Assembly: GCA_015501055.1 (NCBI GenBank)
Contig: JADNYV010000070.1
Coordinates: 1-64,000, forward strand
Source of the DNA: Mucidula mucida
Taxonomy: Eukaryota; Basidiomycota; Agaricomycetes; Agaricales; Physalacriaceae
Length of the DNA: 64,000 nt
Direction of reading: 5' to 3'
Positions within the stretch are counted from its first letter, which is position 1. Every line of letters starts with the position of its first letter. Shown in pieces: positions 11,512 through 25,029 of this stretch. The notes below the pieces were generated by a model. That model had not been told where the DNA came from and ran no database searches. It was given only the letters and a program-made list of their open reading frames with translations. Made by a program: the position numbers and the translations under genes.

Positions 11512-14500
11512 ATGTCGGTTCGTCGTCCAACGATGGCCACTCGGAGCATCACGTCACCGACGCGCAATAGGACCGCGCGGCGCGGACACCATACTCCCCG
11601 CGGACAGCAGTGGTCCGTCTTTGGGCAACTGATGGAGAATGAGGCGATCCCGACTACACATCGACGGTCTCGGCGCAGGAGCAATGCAACCGCGTCGTGG
11701 ATCGAGGCGAGTCCGCCGCCGAGCATATTGGACAGCGCACATGTGCAGTCGCCTGTTGTCGAGGACGATGTCCACCACCACTTTCCCGACGACGAAGACA
11801 GCGACTCTTCCGATTCAGACACGGAATCGACCATAACGCAGGAAGCCCCCGCATGGACACTGCCAGATATACCCGTCCCATAATGTCTTCAAATGCGCGT
11901 TGGCCTACTTCATTGGATCTCTGTTCACGTTTTCGCCATATCTCTCCAGCTTTATAGGTGATCTCCGTGGGCCAGGGGAGCGCAGACCTCATCCCAGTGG
12001 ACACATGATCGCGACTATTGCGGTCTACTACAATCCCGCCAAGACAATGGGTGCCATGCTCGAGGCAGACCTTTTCTGTCTCTTTGGCGTCGTCTATGCA
12101 GCATTCGTCTGTCTCTCCAGCATGTCCATGTTCTGGTGGTTCGGAGACCTCGTCGCCATCTTATGGGTCGGCGTGAGCATGAGCTTTCTCGCGTGGATGA
12201 AAGTCTGGATGGGCAGTCCCCAGTTTAACACCGCGTGCAGCATGATCTCCATGATCATCTTCGTTGTTATCGTCAAAGAGGGCGGCCTCCGCACTCTCCT
12301 ATCCATGTTCTTCATCGTTCTCTGTGGCACCGTCATATCCAATCTCGTCTGCTACCTCGTCTTCCCCCAAACTGCCACACACAATCTCCAGGTCAATATG
12401 ACCAAGACCCTAGATTCATTCTCTACCCTCCTCAACATGCTCACCAACACGTTCCTTCTCGAAGAGCCTATCCACCATATGAGCCAAGAGAAGCTTGCCA
12501 AGGCGGTCGAGAGCCACCAAAACTCCTTTACGAGTTTGAAGAAGAACTTGAAAGAAGCAAAGAGCGAATGGGCGTTTTCTGGGCGTCCATCTTCGACATC
12601 TCCACTAGAATCTGGTGATCCGCGGCGGAGGGCATACGAAGACGCGGTCGACTGTCTAAACCGGCTCGCCCAGCATCTCAACGGCCTACGCAGCGGCATC
12701 CGACTTCAGTACGACCTGACTAAGGCTGGGGTTGTGAAACGTAAAAGGCGTAAGAAGGGCAAGAACCGGTCAGGCATCGTTGATGAATCGGCGGAAGTGG
12801 ACGATGAGGACACTGCCATGCTCAAAGCTGCTGCAGTGATGTTTGGAGACCTGGTTGATGACCTTGGCCCGCCTTTAAAGGCGCTCACGGTCCGTACTTT
12901 TGTTTATTTTATTTCCAGTACGCTTATTCGAAAACGCAGTCGACGTGTGTCACTTCTATCAAGCGACTGCGAGAGTCCTTTGTTCATGCGCACAAGGCTG
13001 GGAAAGGATCGGGGTCTCTGGAACCACACGAATTTACGGAACTCGTTGAAAGTATCGAGAGGTCGTTGATGAGATTCGAGAGCACGTCTAATCATGCTGT
13101 AATGCGGCTCTACCGGAAGAGCGACTTGGTGTTCATGGACAGTACACTAGACGGTGAGATGAGTGCCAGTCGGATGAGCATATCCTCTCGCATCTCAGCG
13201 GCTGGTAAAGGAGAGAATTTAGCATTATCGGGCTCGGAGAGCGGAGAGAGCATATTCTTGGTCTACTTGTAAGCGAGTTTTACCTCATTTTGCGAACTCT
13301 TCGATCTAAGGCTTTTCATAGCTTCATCTTCACCTTGCAGGAGTTCGCAACAGAACTTACGTCGCTCGTGGATGCCATCGAGCGGATATACAATTACGAG
13401 AAGAATAGGGTTTCGTGGAAAGTATGGTTCAAGCGCAGTGGAATCCGCGCACGGGAGAGGTGGCATCGGTTAATGGGATGGATGAAGAAGCCCAAGGACA
13501 AAACTGGCCGACCAGGACTCAAGCGGAAGATATGTAAGCCGACTCTTGCGAAGTCGCTATCGAGATCTGACTTTTCATACAGCGTCTTTCATTCTACCGA
13601 ATCAACGTCAACGTCCGACCTTTCCGAAAGTGCGACCGCATGCGCCCAATACGGTTCTAACGCCTGCGCGGAGCAACTTGACGTATGTCGGGAGGCTGAA
13701 GCAGATGCTCTGGGCAACGGGAAAACGGATGGGGGAGCGAGATATAAAGTATGCTGTCAAAGCGGGCATGGCGACTGCTCTGTTAGCCAGCCCAGCGTTC
13801 TTTGATAACACAAGGCAGTGGTTCCTAGAGTATCAGGGTGATTGGGCGTTGATCTCATTTTTTGTGGTTATGAGCCCGACTATAGGAGCGGTGAGTCGTA
13901 GTATCTACTGTGGCGTATTTGTGCTGATTCCTTTGTAGACGAATTTCTTGAGTTTTCATCGTGTGCTTTGGACCTTGTGAGTTTACTTACTCGTGGTGGT
14001 ATTTAACGCTTCTGACGATTGTCTGAATGAAGGGTCGGGGCTACGATAGCTGCGTCCATCTACACGTTGTTCTCTGAGAGCCCCGTCGTGCTCGCCATAT
14101 TTGGCTTCTTTTTCTCGCTTCCGTGCTTCTACTACTTGGTTACGAAACCTGCGCATGCATCTGCTGCACGATTTGCTCTACTGACTTATAACTTGACCTG
14201 CTTATACTGGTTCGTTAATTCCAATCTCCTTCTGGACAGAAGCTAATGTTCGTTTGCGCTGTAGCTATAACTCTCGCGATAAAGATCTTTCGGTCGTGTA
14301 TGTTGCTTACCATCGGGCGCTGGCTGTAACCGCTGGAGTTCTGTATGCGGCGTTCATTGCGCGATTCTGGTGGCCTGCGGAGGCGAGGCGGGAGCTGGGA
14401 ACCGCGCTTAGCCAGTGCGTTCGTTCTGCGGGTGTATAGACGTGATGTTTCTGACGCAATTTGTTTTCCAGGTTCTGCTTAAACATTGGATGGCTGTATA

Positions 14501-15365
14501 CACGCCTGGTCGCGTCGAATTCCTTTGCACCCGAATATAGGACCGAGACGAACGAGGATGAGGAGGAGACTGAACAGTTGGTGGAGCTCACGCAGTCCCA
14601 CCAGAGTGGGTTGACGAGGTTGAATAACTCTATTCAGGAGTTTATGGCTATGTGAGTAATTCGTGTCACTGTGAAAAGGCCCCGCTCAACCCTGGTAGGG
14701 AACTTCATTTACAGATCAAGCTCATTGAGCTGCAGGGCTTGCTTGCGCAGACGCAGCACGAGCCCCGGCTGAAGGGACCGTTCCCGGTGAAGCTGTATCG
14801 CGGAGTCTTGACGAGCCTCCAGACGATTTTAGATAAGCTGCATAGCATGCGCTGTGTGACGACGAGAGAAGAATGGTATACGGTGAGTCACTTTTAAGAT
14901 ATGTCGGTTCCCCGCTAACGCCTCTGGTAGAGCGTTCGGCAAGATTTCATTATACCCGTGAACAAGGAGCGGCATGAGATGGTCGGTAATATTATATTGT
15001 ACTTTTCGACGCTGGCGTCGGCGTTTCAGCTGAAGATGCCTTTGCCGCCGTACTTGCCTCCGGCGGAAGCGTCCCGGCAGCGTCTTGTGAGTGTATACTC
15101 TCCTCTCTGTGGAGGCTCCGCTGACGAGATGTTACAGGTGGAAGCTATAAGGAAACTGGATGTGGTGCGGAATCGCGATGTCAAGGGGTCAAGGCAGTTG
15201 TTGTTCTTTGCGTATGCGTTGACGATGAAAGGTGTGACGCAGGAACTGGAGACGCTGGGGAGGACACTGCAGGAGGCGTTTGGGGTTATCGGGCAGTCAC
15301 CGGACGAGTTTGAGGCGCTGTTTGTGGAAAGGGAGGCGCGGAAGCGGATAGATGGTGTTGCGTAG
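11512..15365 (+). CDS. ArAE/DUF2421-type membrane transporter (fusaric-acid-resistance-like)
   Basis: A large multi-pass membrane protein of the fungal aromatic-acid-exporter type (ArAE_2_N plus FUSC/DUF2421-like halves), predicted to export small organic acids or act in the ER or plasma membrane; the substrate is unknown. From the proposed start at 11,512 (MSVRRPTMATRS) there is an acidic, Ser/Asp-rich N-terminus. The first membrane half follows from about 11,882 (VFKCALAYFIGSLFTF to LVCYLVFPQ), then a soluble coil, then the second membrane half (13,740-14,440, including ALISFFVVMSPTIGA and ARFWWPAEARRELG), and a C-terminal soluble domain ending EARKRIDGVA. Introns lie near 12,890, 13,270, 13,892, 13,978, 14,210, 14,420, 14,652, 14,883 and 15,087. 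Two frame problems need one base each: after LPDIPVP at 11,880, and near 13,550. The start codon is uncertain. Confidence 0.8.
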
Positions 15366-15873
15366 GCAGAGTGTAGGTAGGGAGGGTTATTGTAGTTCTT
15401 TGATGTAATGATTATGTTTATTGATTTGTTGCGTTTGAAGTGAGCAGGCGAGCCTGCAACTGTGCGGTGCCCGTGTACTGAACCTAACCATGAAGGCAGA
15501 GGGCGACTGATGTCTATCAAGCGTTGGACATCAGTAAACGTGCAGACGAACAAAAGAAACAATGTTTTCATTAGCTACCCTGGGATACTCATGGTAAGGA
15601 GGAGGAAAAAGTATATTGCGCCACCGATAAATGTACATGCTAAACTACAAGTTCTCAGACGCAAGCATCGCATCTTCATCGAACCAATTGGAAGAAAGAT
15701 CCAAAGAAGAAATAGGTCCCAAAAATTGCTAGAGGCCGAAGCCAGTAGACGTGTTCGGATGTATAATTTGCAATCAGCAAAAGACTATGCCTCGGTAAGG
15801 ACCTCACTGGCGATAGTACAACCCGTGCACAAGAGATGGGGAACTTGATTTCGGGGGGCATGTGGATTATATA
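13385..15873 (+). repeat. Long direct repeat, copy B (partner 1-2,483)
   Basis: This copy keeps the bases missing in the other and sits within the full-length transporter gene, so it is the reference copy. Beyond 15,873 the flanks diverge, and two inverted-repeat elements were inserted here but not near 2,500. Confidence 0.9.
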
Positions 15874-15944
15874 GGGTTTTGGGGGAGGTGCACGGACCAT
15901 GGTTTGATGGGGTGCACGGACCAGGTACCAGGGGATCGGGTATA

Positions 15945-16198
15945 CTGTACTCTTTCGACCGCATTTTCACATAATGCGTCACGCACGCATGTGAAGTGAA
16001 GATCTAGATACACCATAATGCATCACGGTCCAAATTTTCAGGTCCGGGATGCCCAAAATAGCAAAAATTTTGGCCGCCCAAGGGCAGGCCATCCAAATAA
16101 GGAAATTTGCGCTGTTTTTGATACTAATGAAGATGTTCAAAAATGAAGATGTACCATAACGCGTCACAGGCCGTGAAGATACCGTTGAAAGACTACAG
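15945..16198. mobile_element. 254-bp MITE with CTGTAC termini, TA target duplication
   Basis: The left end CTGTACTCTTTCGAC and right end GTTGAAAGACTACAG form imperfect terminal inverted repeats, flanked on both sides by TA. The insertion is absent from the homologous site near 2,530. Subterminal copies of an AACGCGTCAC-like word recur. It has no coding capacity. Its middle, with GGGATGCCCAAA and AAATTTTGGCCGC blocks, matches the reverse complement of the element at 62,594-62,845, so the two belong to one family. Confidence 0.85.
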
Positions 16199-16205
16199 TA
16201 CAATA

Positions 16206-16845
16206 GGGTGGCGGAATTAAGTCCGACCCCAGATATTTACCTGTAAATTACCAGCGGCCCACCGGAGGGCATGTAATTTACCTATTTACCAGGTAATTTA
16301 CCTCACGTGGTAGGTGTCACATGACGCGTTTCGGTGGCGCAAATTCTGCCCACAGCTGTGAATTATTTCGCAGGAAATGATCTCAGATCAGTTCTCTGAG
16401 TTCTCTGAAGCCTCTGGCCAACTTCATACATTCAATTCTGCTTGCTCTGACTCGTCCAGTAGGCAGGTGCACATGACAGGTAACTTACCACCCAAAATCT
16501 GACCTTCGGCCGGCCATGTAGAGGATTAACATGGGCCATGCTTGGCGCACACGGACCATTACTCTGTACTTACACTCAGACCATCTCTCTTATTCTCTTA
16601 TTCCCTTTCCGGTTCACTTATTGTTCCCTTTCATTATTGGACCATCTCTTATTGTAGCTAGGACCATTGTATGTACAGTACTTATACCCTCCCGATACAC
16701 AGGAAATGGCATCTCAGTTCTCCTCCCACTTGTTGTCCGACTTGCACAGAAGAACGGTACCAAGTACCTACAGCCATGTAAATTACCATGTAATTTACTG
16801 TAATTTAGTGTTTTGGTAAAAAACCTCTACTTATTTGTGCCACCC
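16206..16845. mobile_element. 640-bp non-autonomous TA-flanked element
   Basis: Termini GGGTGGCGGAATTAAG and, in reverse complement, GGGTGGCACAAATAAG form an inverted repeat (12 of 16 positions identical) bordered by TA on both sides. The inside carries repeated TGTAAATTAC / GTAATTTAC words near both ends and no transposase frame. It lies only 7 bp from the neighbouring 254-bp element. The size and TA duplication suggest a Tc1/mariner-type MITE; the family assignment is inference. Confidence 0.75.
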
Positions 16846-16857
16846 TAGTATATAAGT

Positions 16858-17060
16858 TCAACTTAGAGGGCTGAGTATAACCAACTGTTCCCCTGTGCCT
16901 CTCTTCAACTTATTGGGTTCGGAATTATCACTGTAGGGTCCTTCACGTGCATTCATTGAACTAGTTGAAGATACCGTGAAAGAGGATGATGCGGCTTTAG
17001 TGAATCATTTGTGCTTCATGTTTGGATCTCTAGGGCCCAAAGCTTTTGAAATTGTGTCCA
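16858..17060 (+). repeat. Diverged flank shared with 2,540-2,735
   Basis: It resumes the homology to the region after copy A, interrupted by the inserted elements, and ends at the word GTGTCCAACTAGCGG. The level of divergence is higher than in the 2.48-kb core. Confidence 0.8.
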
Positions 17061-17437
17061 ACTAGCGGGGAAAAACGATTCACCTTGAGCCAGACGCAGG
17101 ACTAGAAAAAATGTTGCGACGAGTTTGATTAGGATCCGCGTGCAGGTTGTCTAGCTGCCTGTGCCACCATCTGTATCGGATCCTCCTTCATGCACGAATT
17201 TAGATGCACCTCCTCGTTCGTCGACAGAACTTCGCACGGGAGTGTATAGGCAATGGTTTGACACAAAGACCAAGAAAGGAAGTGTATGCACTCGGCGGCG
17301 CGATACCTGCTCCGTTACAACGGTATATAGTGGACGTCGCTTTCCTCTTCGACGCTTCTGACCTGATTCTAGCTTAATTTTGTACTGAGAGCCCTAGCTT
17401 ATAGAAACTATACCACTATGTAGTACAAGCACGGCTT

Positions 17438-19513
17438 CTACAAACGCGAGGGATGATTTCCCTGTCCTAAAAAAACTCGCGCCCGCTCAGCGACACTCGG
17501 TGGCAGAAACCCAATCTTCGCCCAATAGCTCATCCACGATGCGACATGGACCATTGATACTGCCTCTGCCCGCCGCAGACTCCCGGACAGACGCAGCGCA
17601 ACGTCATTCCTCAAAATAAGAGAAGGAAACCCATTACTACGCGCCTCATCTTCGAAAAACGGAATGAGTTTGATTGCTGGAATGTGGAGGCTGTAGTCGA
17701 TGCCAGACGTGGAAGCCAGCAATTTGAGTTTCCCAATCCACTCAGAGAATGGTACAATGGGGAGGTTGGTGATAGTCTTTATCCAATACATGATGTTGAC
17801 GCTGGGCTGAATGATAGGGTGCACCAAGTGGACAGTGTCTACGTTTTCAGTCGCGTTCAGATAATCGATTATCGTTCTGGCTGCGACATCGAGGGGAACC
17901 CAAGAACAATGCTAGAATACCGACTGCTGTTAACAAAGGTGCTTGCGCCAGGAACAGAGAAGTAACTCACACCGGGATATGCAGGCAAACAACGCATCTC
18001 CGAGTGAAGACTAGACTTCACAATGGCCGGGACAAAGTCGGTTGGACTCCAAGCACCGTTAGGCGACCCCGTTACTACTCCTACTCGAACAACGAGCGGC
18101 CGGAAGGCCGTGAAGTCCTTTGCGGTCCTGTAGAGCATCTGCTCTGCGATCCATTTGCTCTCAACATAACCGTTCCTAACGACAACAGAGCCATCATGCA
18201 GAGAGAGCTCCGGTACAAGTATATTGGGATCCCCGACATCTACAAAGTCAAAGCAAGGAGATTGGCGGTAAGCATGCGCTTACTGTTGAAAATCGCGGCA
18301 GAGCTAATAAAGATGAAGCGCTTCATGTTTGGAGCATCCATGGCAAAGTCGATTAGGACTCGCATGCCTTGAAGGATCGGTTTGAATGTGGACAGTGGGA
18401 GGTTAAAATGTACGCGCCACGCGTTGTGGATGATATGCGTAATATTGTTTCGTTTTCAGTCGCGTTCAGATAATCGATTATCGTCCTGGCTGCGACATCG
18501 AGGGGAACCCATGAGCAGTGCTAGGACTTTCGTTAACAAAGGTGCTTGCACAGGCGATGGAGAACTTGCAACTCACACCGGGATATACAGGCAAACAACG
18601 CATCTTCGAGTGCAGACTAGACTTCACAATGGCCGGGACAGCGTCCATTGGGTTCCAAGCACCGTTAGGCGACCCCGTTATTACTCCAACTCGGACAACG
18701 AGTGGTCTAAAGGCCGGAAAGTCCTTCGCAGTCCTGTAGAGCATCTGCTCCGCAACCCACTTGCTCTCAAGATAACCGCTCCCAATGGCGACAGAGCCAT
18801 CATGAAGAGGGAGCTCCTGTTGAGGTATATGGGGATCCCTGACATCTACAGTACGGATAACAATAAATTGCCAACGCAAGGAGGTATGCGGTAAGCAGGA
18901 GCGTACTATTGAAAATCGGGGCAGAGCTGATGAAAACGAAGCGTTGCATGTTTGGAGCATCCATGGCAAAGTCGATTAGGACTCGCATGCCTTGAAGGAT
19001 CGGTTTGAATGTGGATAGTGGGAGGTTAAAGTGTACGCGCCACGCGTTGTGGATGTATGCGTGATACTGTTTCGCATCTAAAAGTTAAAAATCACGAATG
19101 AATATGAGCCTCAGCGAAGTAATCGGCGCGCTCACGTCTTCTTCAAGCCTACTGTCCACCCCCAAGCCCCGTTCCGTGATACTTGTCTCGACTAGAAGGA
19201 GCTTTGGCAGATCAATAAGCCTCGGATCGTAGCCTCTTTCTTCGAATGCGGCTCTGTGTCTGGCCTCCAACGCAGTGCCATCCTTCGCAGACCTATTGAT
19301 AGCGTAGATTCTGCGTACATCGGGCGACTCAAGCAACTTGGCAAGAATGCCAGTTCCAAGGAAACCAGTCGTCCCAGTCACCAACACGACGTGGCCATCG
19401 GGAGCGGCAGGTGTAACTAAAGAAGGCCGCTTTGGTGAGACGCGATATCCAACGGGGGCGAGGAGATCAAGCATGGCGTGCATTTGGCGAAGCGTTTCTC
19501 CTGGGTTGGACAT
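17438..19513 (-). pseudogene. Stand-alone thioester-reductase-like locus, rearranged copy
   Basis: The proposed start at 19,513 gives MSNPGETLRQ, followed by the NAD(P)-binding signature VVLVTGTTGFLGTGILAKLL of the extended-SDR reductase domain found at the C-terminus of fungal adenylate-forming reductases and Lys2. No adenylation or carrier domain precedes it. After 19,080 the exons continue (ITHI, WRVHFNLPLSTFKP, MRVLIDFAM, ESKWVAEQMLYRTAKDF) down to about 18,445. Then the same middle exons occur again in a second version (18,437-17,850, with ESKWIAEQMLY missing its start and RTAKDFTAFRPLVVRVG present), followed by the C-terminal part ending near 17,438. The locus is therefore a fusion of a diverged 5' part and a near-identical copy of the right-arm 3' part, and is unlikely to encode a normal protein. 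Confidence 0.75.
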
Positions 19514-19880
19514 TGTACTGATGCGTCTGTAGTTTTTGAGCGTGCTTGGTTATAAGGCATCGCAGGCGATTAGCATTGCGCCCGTTGAGGTATCATCATG
19601 CAGCTTATGCCTAGATAGGTTTCACGGAGCTGTTAATGCGGTTTGGTAAGGGCATCACGCATGAATGGTGGAATCCGGAATGGTTCGATTAAGCCGACTA
19701 GTACCAGTCTATAGCATGGTACAATACAAAAATGCTCCGAGCTCGAACGCTACCGTGTGAAACCTGGGTGCGTATTTTCCGGGGGGGCATTCAGGGAATT
19801 GCCGTGGCATGGGTAGGTATTCTGAACCCAGTACCTTTCTATGAGGCAGGGTAAGCTCGTCGCCGCGTCAGAACAGGTAA

Positions 19881-21241
19881 TTACACACTAACCAATTCCT
19901 TCGTGAGCCAGGCAATACCGTCTGATATCTGCGATGGCGTAACCCGTCGTTTCAAGTTATCGTTGGGAGTTGGAGTAGGACCCTCGTCACTGACAGATGG
20001 AATTTCGGTTGCGGCTGCCGTCTCCGAGTCTATGTCGGCTTGAGCATCCGCACTGTCATCCCATGTCGACGTCGTTAATCTATCCATAAAGGGATCTGCG
20101 CTATCATAATCGCCCTCACTCGAAGATTCCGTGGCAGTGACAGTCTCATTGTACGTCGCAGTCGGCGTGGATTGCCCTTGCTGCTGTCTCATGTTTTTAA
20201 ACTCTTGCTATATGAACGCACATCAGTCTAGCGAAAGTAGAGGCGCGAACGACATACCACATTAACCATAGTTCCGGTGACACTGTTGACGAATCCGACG
20301 AGTGCTCCCACATCATTATATTTTTCCCGAAATCCACCGTTAGGTTGACTGGCATCCCATACCTGCTTCGCGTTATTGTCGGCGGCGATCTTTGAGTCCT
20401 CCGTCCTCGAAGGCGAGTCTAGTTTATCGTTGTCGCCTAGGCCAACTTTGCCATCGAGAGATGTCTTTGAGTCGTCGGCCTTAGGACGATCAGCAGGTTT
20501 GCTTCCAGGTTTTTCGTCTTTGCTGCCAGTACGGCCACCTGTAGAAATATCGTAAGGACCTAATGATATTTAGGTCCTTCAAGCGGTTTAACTTACCGTT
20601 GCCCGAATTAGTTGCTGCGGGTGGCGTATCTTTAACATCGCCAGCTGCGGAGTTGCCCTCTTTCCCCCCACCCAGAGCCTTCAGATTGACCATTGCCGCC
20701 AGTCTTGGCTTCAGCTCCATCAGGCGGTTTGGTATCTGCTCCGTGTGATGCTTTACCGCCAGTACCGTGTTCGTCAGGTGGTTTAGTGTTCGCTCCGGAC
20801 GAACCGTTCTTAGGTGGATTGGTACCAATGGGTGGTTTGGAGTTTCCTTCGTTCGTGTCTGCGGAATGATGACCAGCGCCTTGAGGCGGAGAATCATGAC
20901 CCGTAGATAAAGTTTTTCCAACGGGCGGTTTAGGAGGAGGAGGAGGAGGAAGAAGAGGAGGACTCTGATGGTGCACCTGTGGGGGGCGACTACGGAAAGG
21001 ATTCGTAAATTTTATGCGTCCAGGTTCTCTTCGTGAAACCTCATAGTCAATCTAAAAATGACGTTAGGACATGTTCAACAGCGATATCCAGCACGTTGAA
21101 TGGTGTACATACAGATCTCTGGCATGATAATGATCGCAGACTAGAGTGTTCCGCGACGTTACATTCGGCGGGTTGTAGAGGAGCAGCGCGGCAAGTGAGA
21201 GTCAGCGCGAGGAGAATAACATCGAGGGTTAGGGAACGCAT
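19881..21241 (-). CDS. Small secreted Pro/Gly-rich protein, family copy A
   Basis: The start at 21,241 gives MRSLTLDVILLALTLTCRA followed by APLQPAECN, a typical signal peptide and cleavage region. An intron follows after LSCQRSV. Exon 2 carries a proline run and repeated KPP/GAD-type units. A later exon contains KQVWDASQPNGGFREKYNDV and VGALVGFVNSVTGTMVNV, and the last exon is Ser/Thr/Asp/Glu-rich and ends ISDGIAWLTKELVSV. Function is unknown. It is related to copies at 25,030, 35,076 and 42,240 through the signal peptide, the AAPL motif, the low-complexity middle and the shared promoter. Exact intron borders in the middle are uncertain. Confidence 0.6.
20554..20579. repeat. Short intronic hairpin
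   Basis: AAGGACCTAA at 20,554-20,563 pairs perfectly with TTAGGTCCTT at 20,570-20,579. It lies in a probable intron of the secreted-protein gene on the minus strand. Confidence 0.8.
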
Positions 21242-21289
21242 GAGGGAGGATTACGCAACGGTCCAGCCGATGCAAGAGTAACAGTGAAG

Positions 21290-21338
21290 AAGCGCCTGGC
21301 TTGATGGAGGAGACCTTTCCAACGTCGCGCTTTTGTAG
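21290..21338 (-). promoter_or_regulatory. Core promoter of secreted family copy A
   Basis: On the minus strand a TATA-like CTACAAAAG (21,330-21,338) is followed about 25 bp later by ATCAAGCCAGGCGCTT (21,290-21,305), 49 bp upstream of the ATG. The same pair recurs at the three paralogs. Confidence 0.65.
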
Positions 21339-21766
21339 GCAGCATTTTCCAAAGTGTGCGTGTTCTGGCGCACAGGACTCGGGTATCGACGGGGACTTCC
21401 ACGCAGCTGCCGCCTCGACGTCGGCATTGATGTCGTTGACGACACCGTTAAAGATGTCTGTCGCGATAGCGGCGACGGACTTCCTTGTGTATGATGAGAA
21501 GTTCAACTTGATGATTGAGTCAGAGGAGTAATATCACGTGTTCATGTTTCCTCTTGAATCTTCTACCATATGCGGTTTCTTCTCTGAGGCTCCAAATCGC
21601 TGACACCACGTACATTGCATCGAAGGATCAAAAGATATCATATCCCCAGTCCGACTAGTGAGGAACGCTTCACCTCGATTGATCCAAGACTGGAGAACAA
21701 AGGACGCTCGAGATTCAATAGAGCCATTGCCCTTCCATACTAATCCACATAACTATAGCGTACAAT

Positions 21767-23555
<1,789 letters not shown>

Positions 23556-23879
23556 GCTAGTGAGAAAGAGGTCAGATTGTGGTACGATAAAAGACGGGGC
23601 TGAGGGGGGCGACTAGGGTCTAGGGCGAGCTATACGCGACTAAAAACCGAGCAAGCACTCGAGAAGAGCGGCGAAAATGCAGGCTTCCTAGCGTCAAAGA
23701 CGGAAATGCACTCGCCTTAAAGGGAAAAAGTGGGATACAAGGACGGATGAAAGGAAGAGGCAAAGGAGCGACTCTGCACGCTTTTCGCACGAGGTCGTGA
23801 CGTGCCTCCGAGATTAGATAGTGAGCCGTCCGGCATCAGCCGCATCTAGCTTGAGGACAATTATTCCTTCCGGTTAAGG

Positions 23880-24400
23880 CTTCTGCAGCAATACAAAATA
23901 TACTTGGTATGCAGAAGGAGGAGCTGAGATAAAGGTGCCAGCTAAATAAGGCTCAATATCATTGCTCAAGTGGCGGACGAAGTAACAAACGGGATCTACC
24001 GAAATATTGTTTGTCCCCTCACTACAGACTGTGGCAATACATTGCAGAGCGACGAGAAAATAAGATCCATCAACATGAGGCTGCTTGTATTAGTTAGATA
24101 AATTTCCGCAGCTGACCTGTTCTGAGCAACGGGTGTGCATTGGCCTGATTCAAAGTAAACACGTTGAGCATGCATCCGGTACCGTCAAGGAGCGTAAGCT
24201 ACGTACCGATTTTGAGCTCAAGTACGGTGACCGGCGGCATTATTGGCGGCATTTCGACCGACTCTGAGGACGGCGTGCTTCACTTCAAGGAAAACGAACG
24301 GCCTAGCCTTTTTCAGAGCAGATGAAGACCTCTTGTTCGCCGACTTGCCAGTAGTGACATCCTTTTTTTCGGAAACGCCAATCAGCCCCATGCTATCCAG
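23880..24400 (-). other. Possible small minus-strand gene upstream of beta-tubulin
   Basis: An open stretch of about 55 codons begins with MGLIGVSEKKDVTTGKSANK near 24,390, and another of about 65 codons ends VYFVLLQKP with a stop near 23,875. Splice-like sites exist between them but no single joined frame is convincing. No family is recognised. Confidence 0.25.
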
Positions 24401-24950
24401 GATTGTTAGCCCAGAGAGCGTCAGGTGTGAAAGTCAGGACGCTCCTTTCTGCGCATTGCTCGTTCTCTGATTCCCAACTTTTTGAAAGGTGCCCCACCGA
24501 AAGTGGAAGCGCTAATCTTTGGATGGCCTCAATTAACACCGACACTACGTAGCTGATACACACACTTACAAATGTTCAGACGTTCGTTCAAGGTGCGAGG
24601 AAAGCGTGGCGCGCTGGGTCTAGTTTCTGGGGAACGGAACGAAACCAAATCTCCTTTGATTGTTCGATGCAATGTCCGTGGAGTCAGCGATGGCCTGAAG
24701 AAACCGCTATGACGGTAGGAGAAGGTCAAAGATGGACACGTGACAAAGTCAAATCAAATCTCTCTTGCTCCTTAACCGCGATTGGCATCAAGTCGAACTT
24801 TTCGACTTACACAAAGAAGTCCCTCGCTATATACATCTGTGACGGTGTCTTCAACGGCATCAATGCCGATGCCGACGTAGCAGCTGCGTCGTCGATAACC
24901 TTCCCGCGTCCTGTACGCCAGAACGCGCACACTATGGGAAATTTGATGCC

Positions 24951-24997
24951 TATAAAAGCGCGACGTTGATATGTTTCATCCATCAAGCCAGGCGCTT
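24951..24997 (+). promoter_or_regulatory. Core promoter of secreted family copy B
   Basis: TATAAAAG at 24,951-24,958, then ATCAAGCCAGGCGCTT at 24,982-24,997, 32 bp upstream of the ATG at 25,030. It retains the cleanest TATA box of the four paralogs although its coding region is damaged. Confidence 0.7.
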
Positions 24998-25029
24998 CTT
25001 CACTTTGATTCTTGCATTAAGCCTCCCTC

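Larger units (their letters stand above)
17113..21515 (-). repeat. Left arm of a large inverted duplication around beta-tubulin
   Basis: Reverse-complement homologous to 24,780-28,036. From outside inwards it holds a flank, a reductase-like locus, an intergenic block and a secreted-protein gene with its promoter. The outer part (about 17,440-18,437) is nearly identical to the right arm, while the inner part is clearly diverged. It is about 1.1 kb longer than the right arm, in part because the middle reductase exons are present twice. Confidence 0.9.

Noticed and set aside
11178..11834. Long minus-strand open frame of 218 codons
   Set aside because: It lies opposite the acidic N-terminal region of the transporter, has an odd Cys/Arg/Ser composition and no recognisable motif; most likely a shadow.
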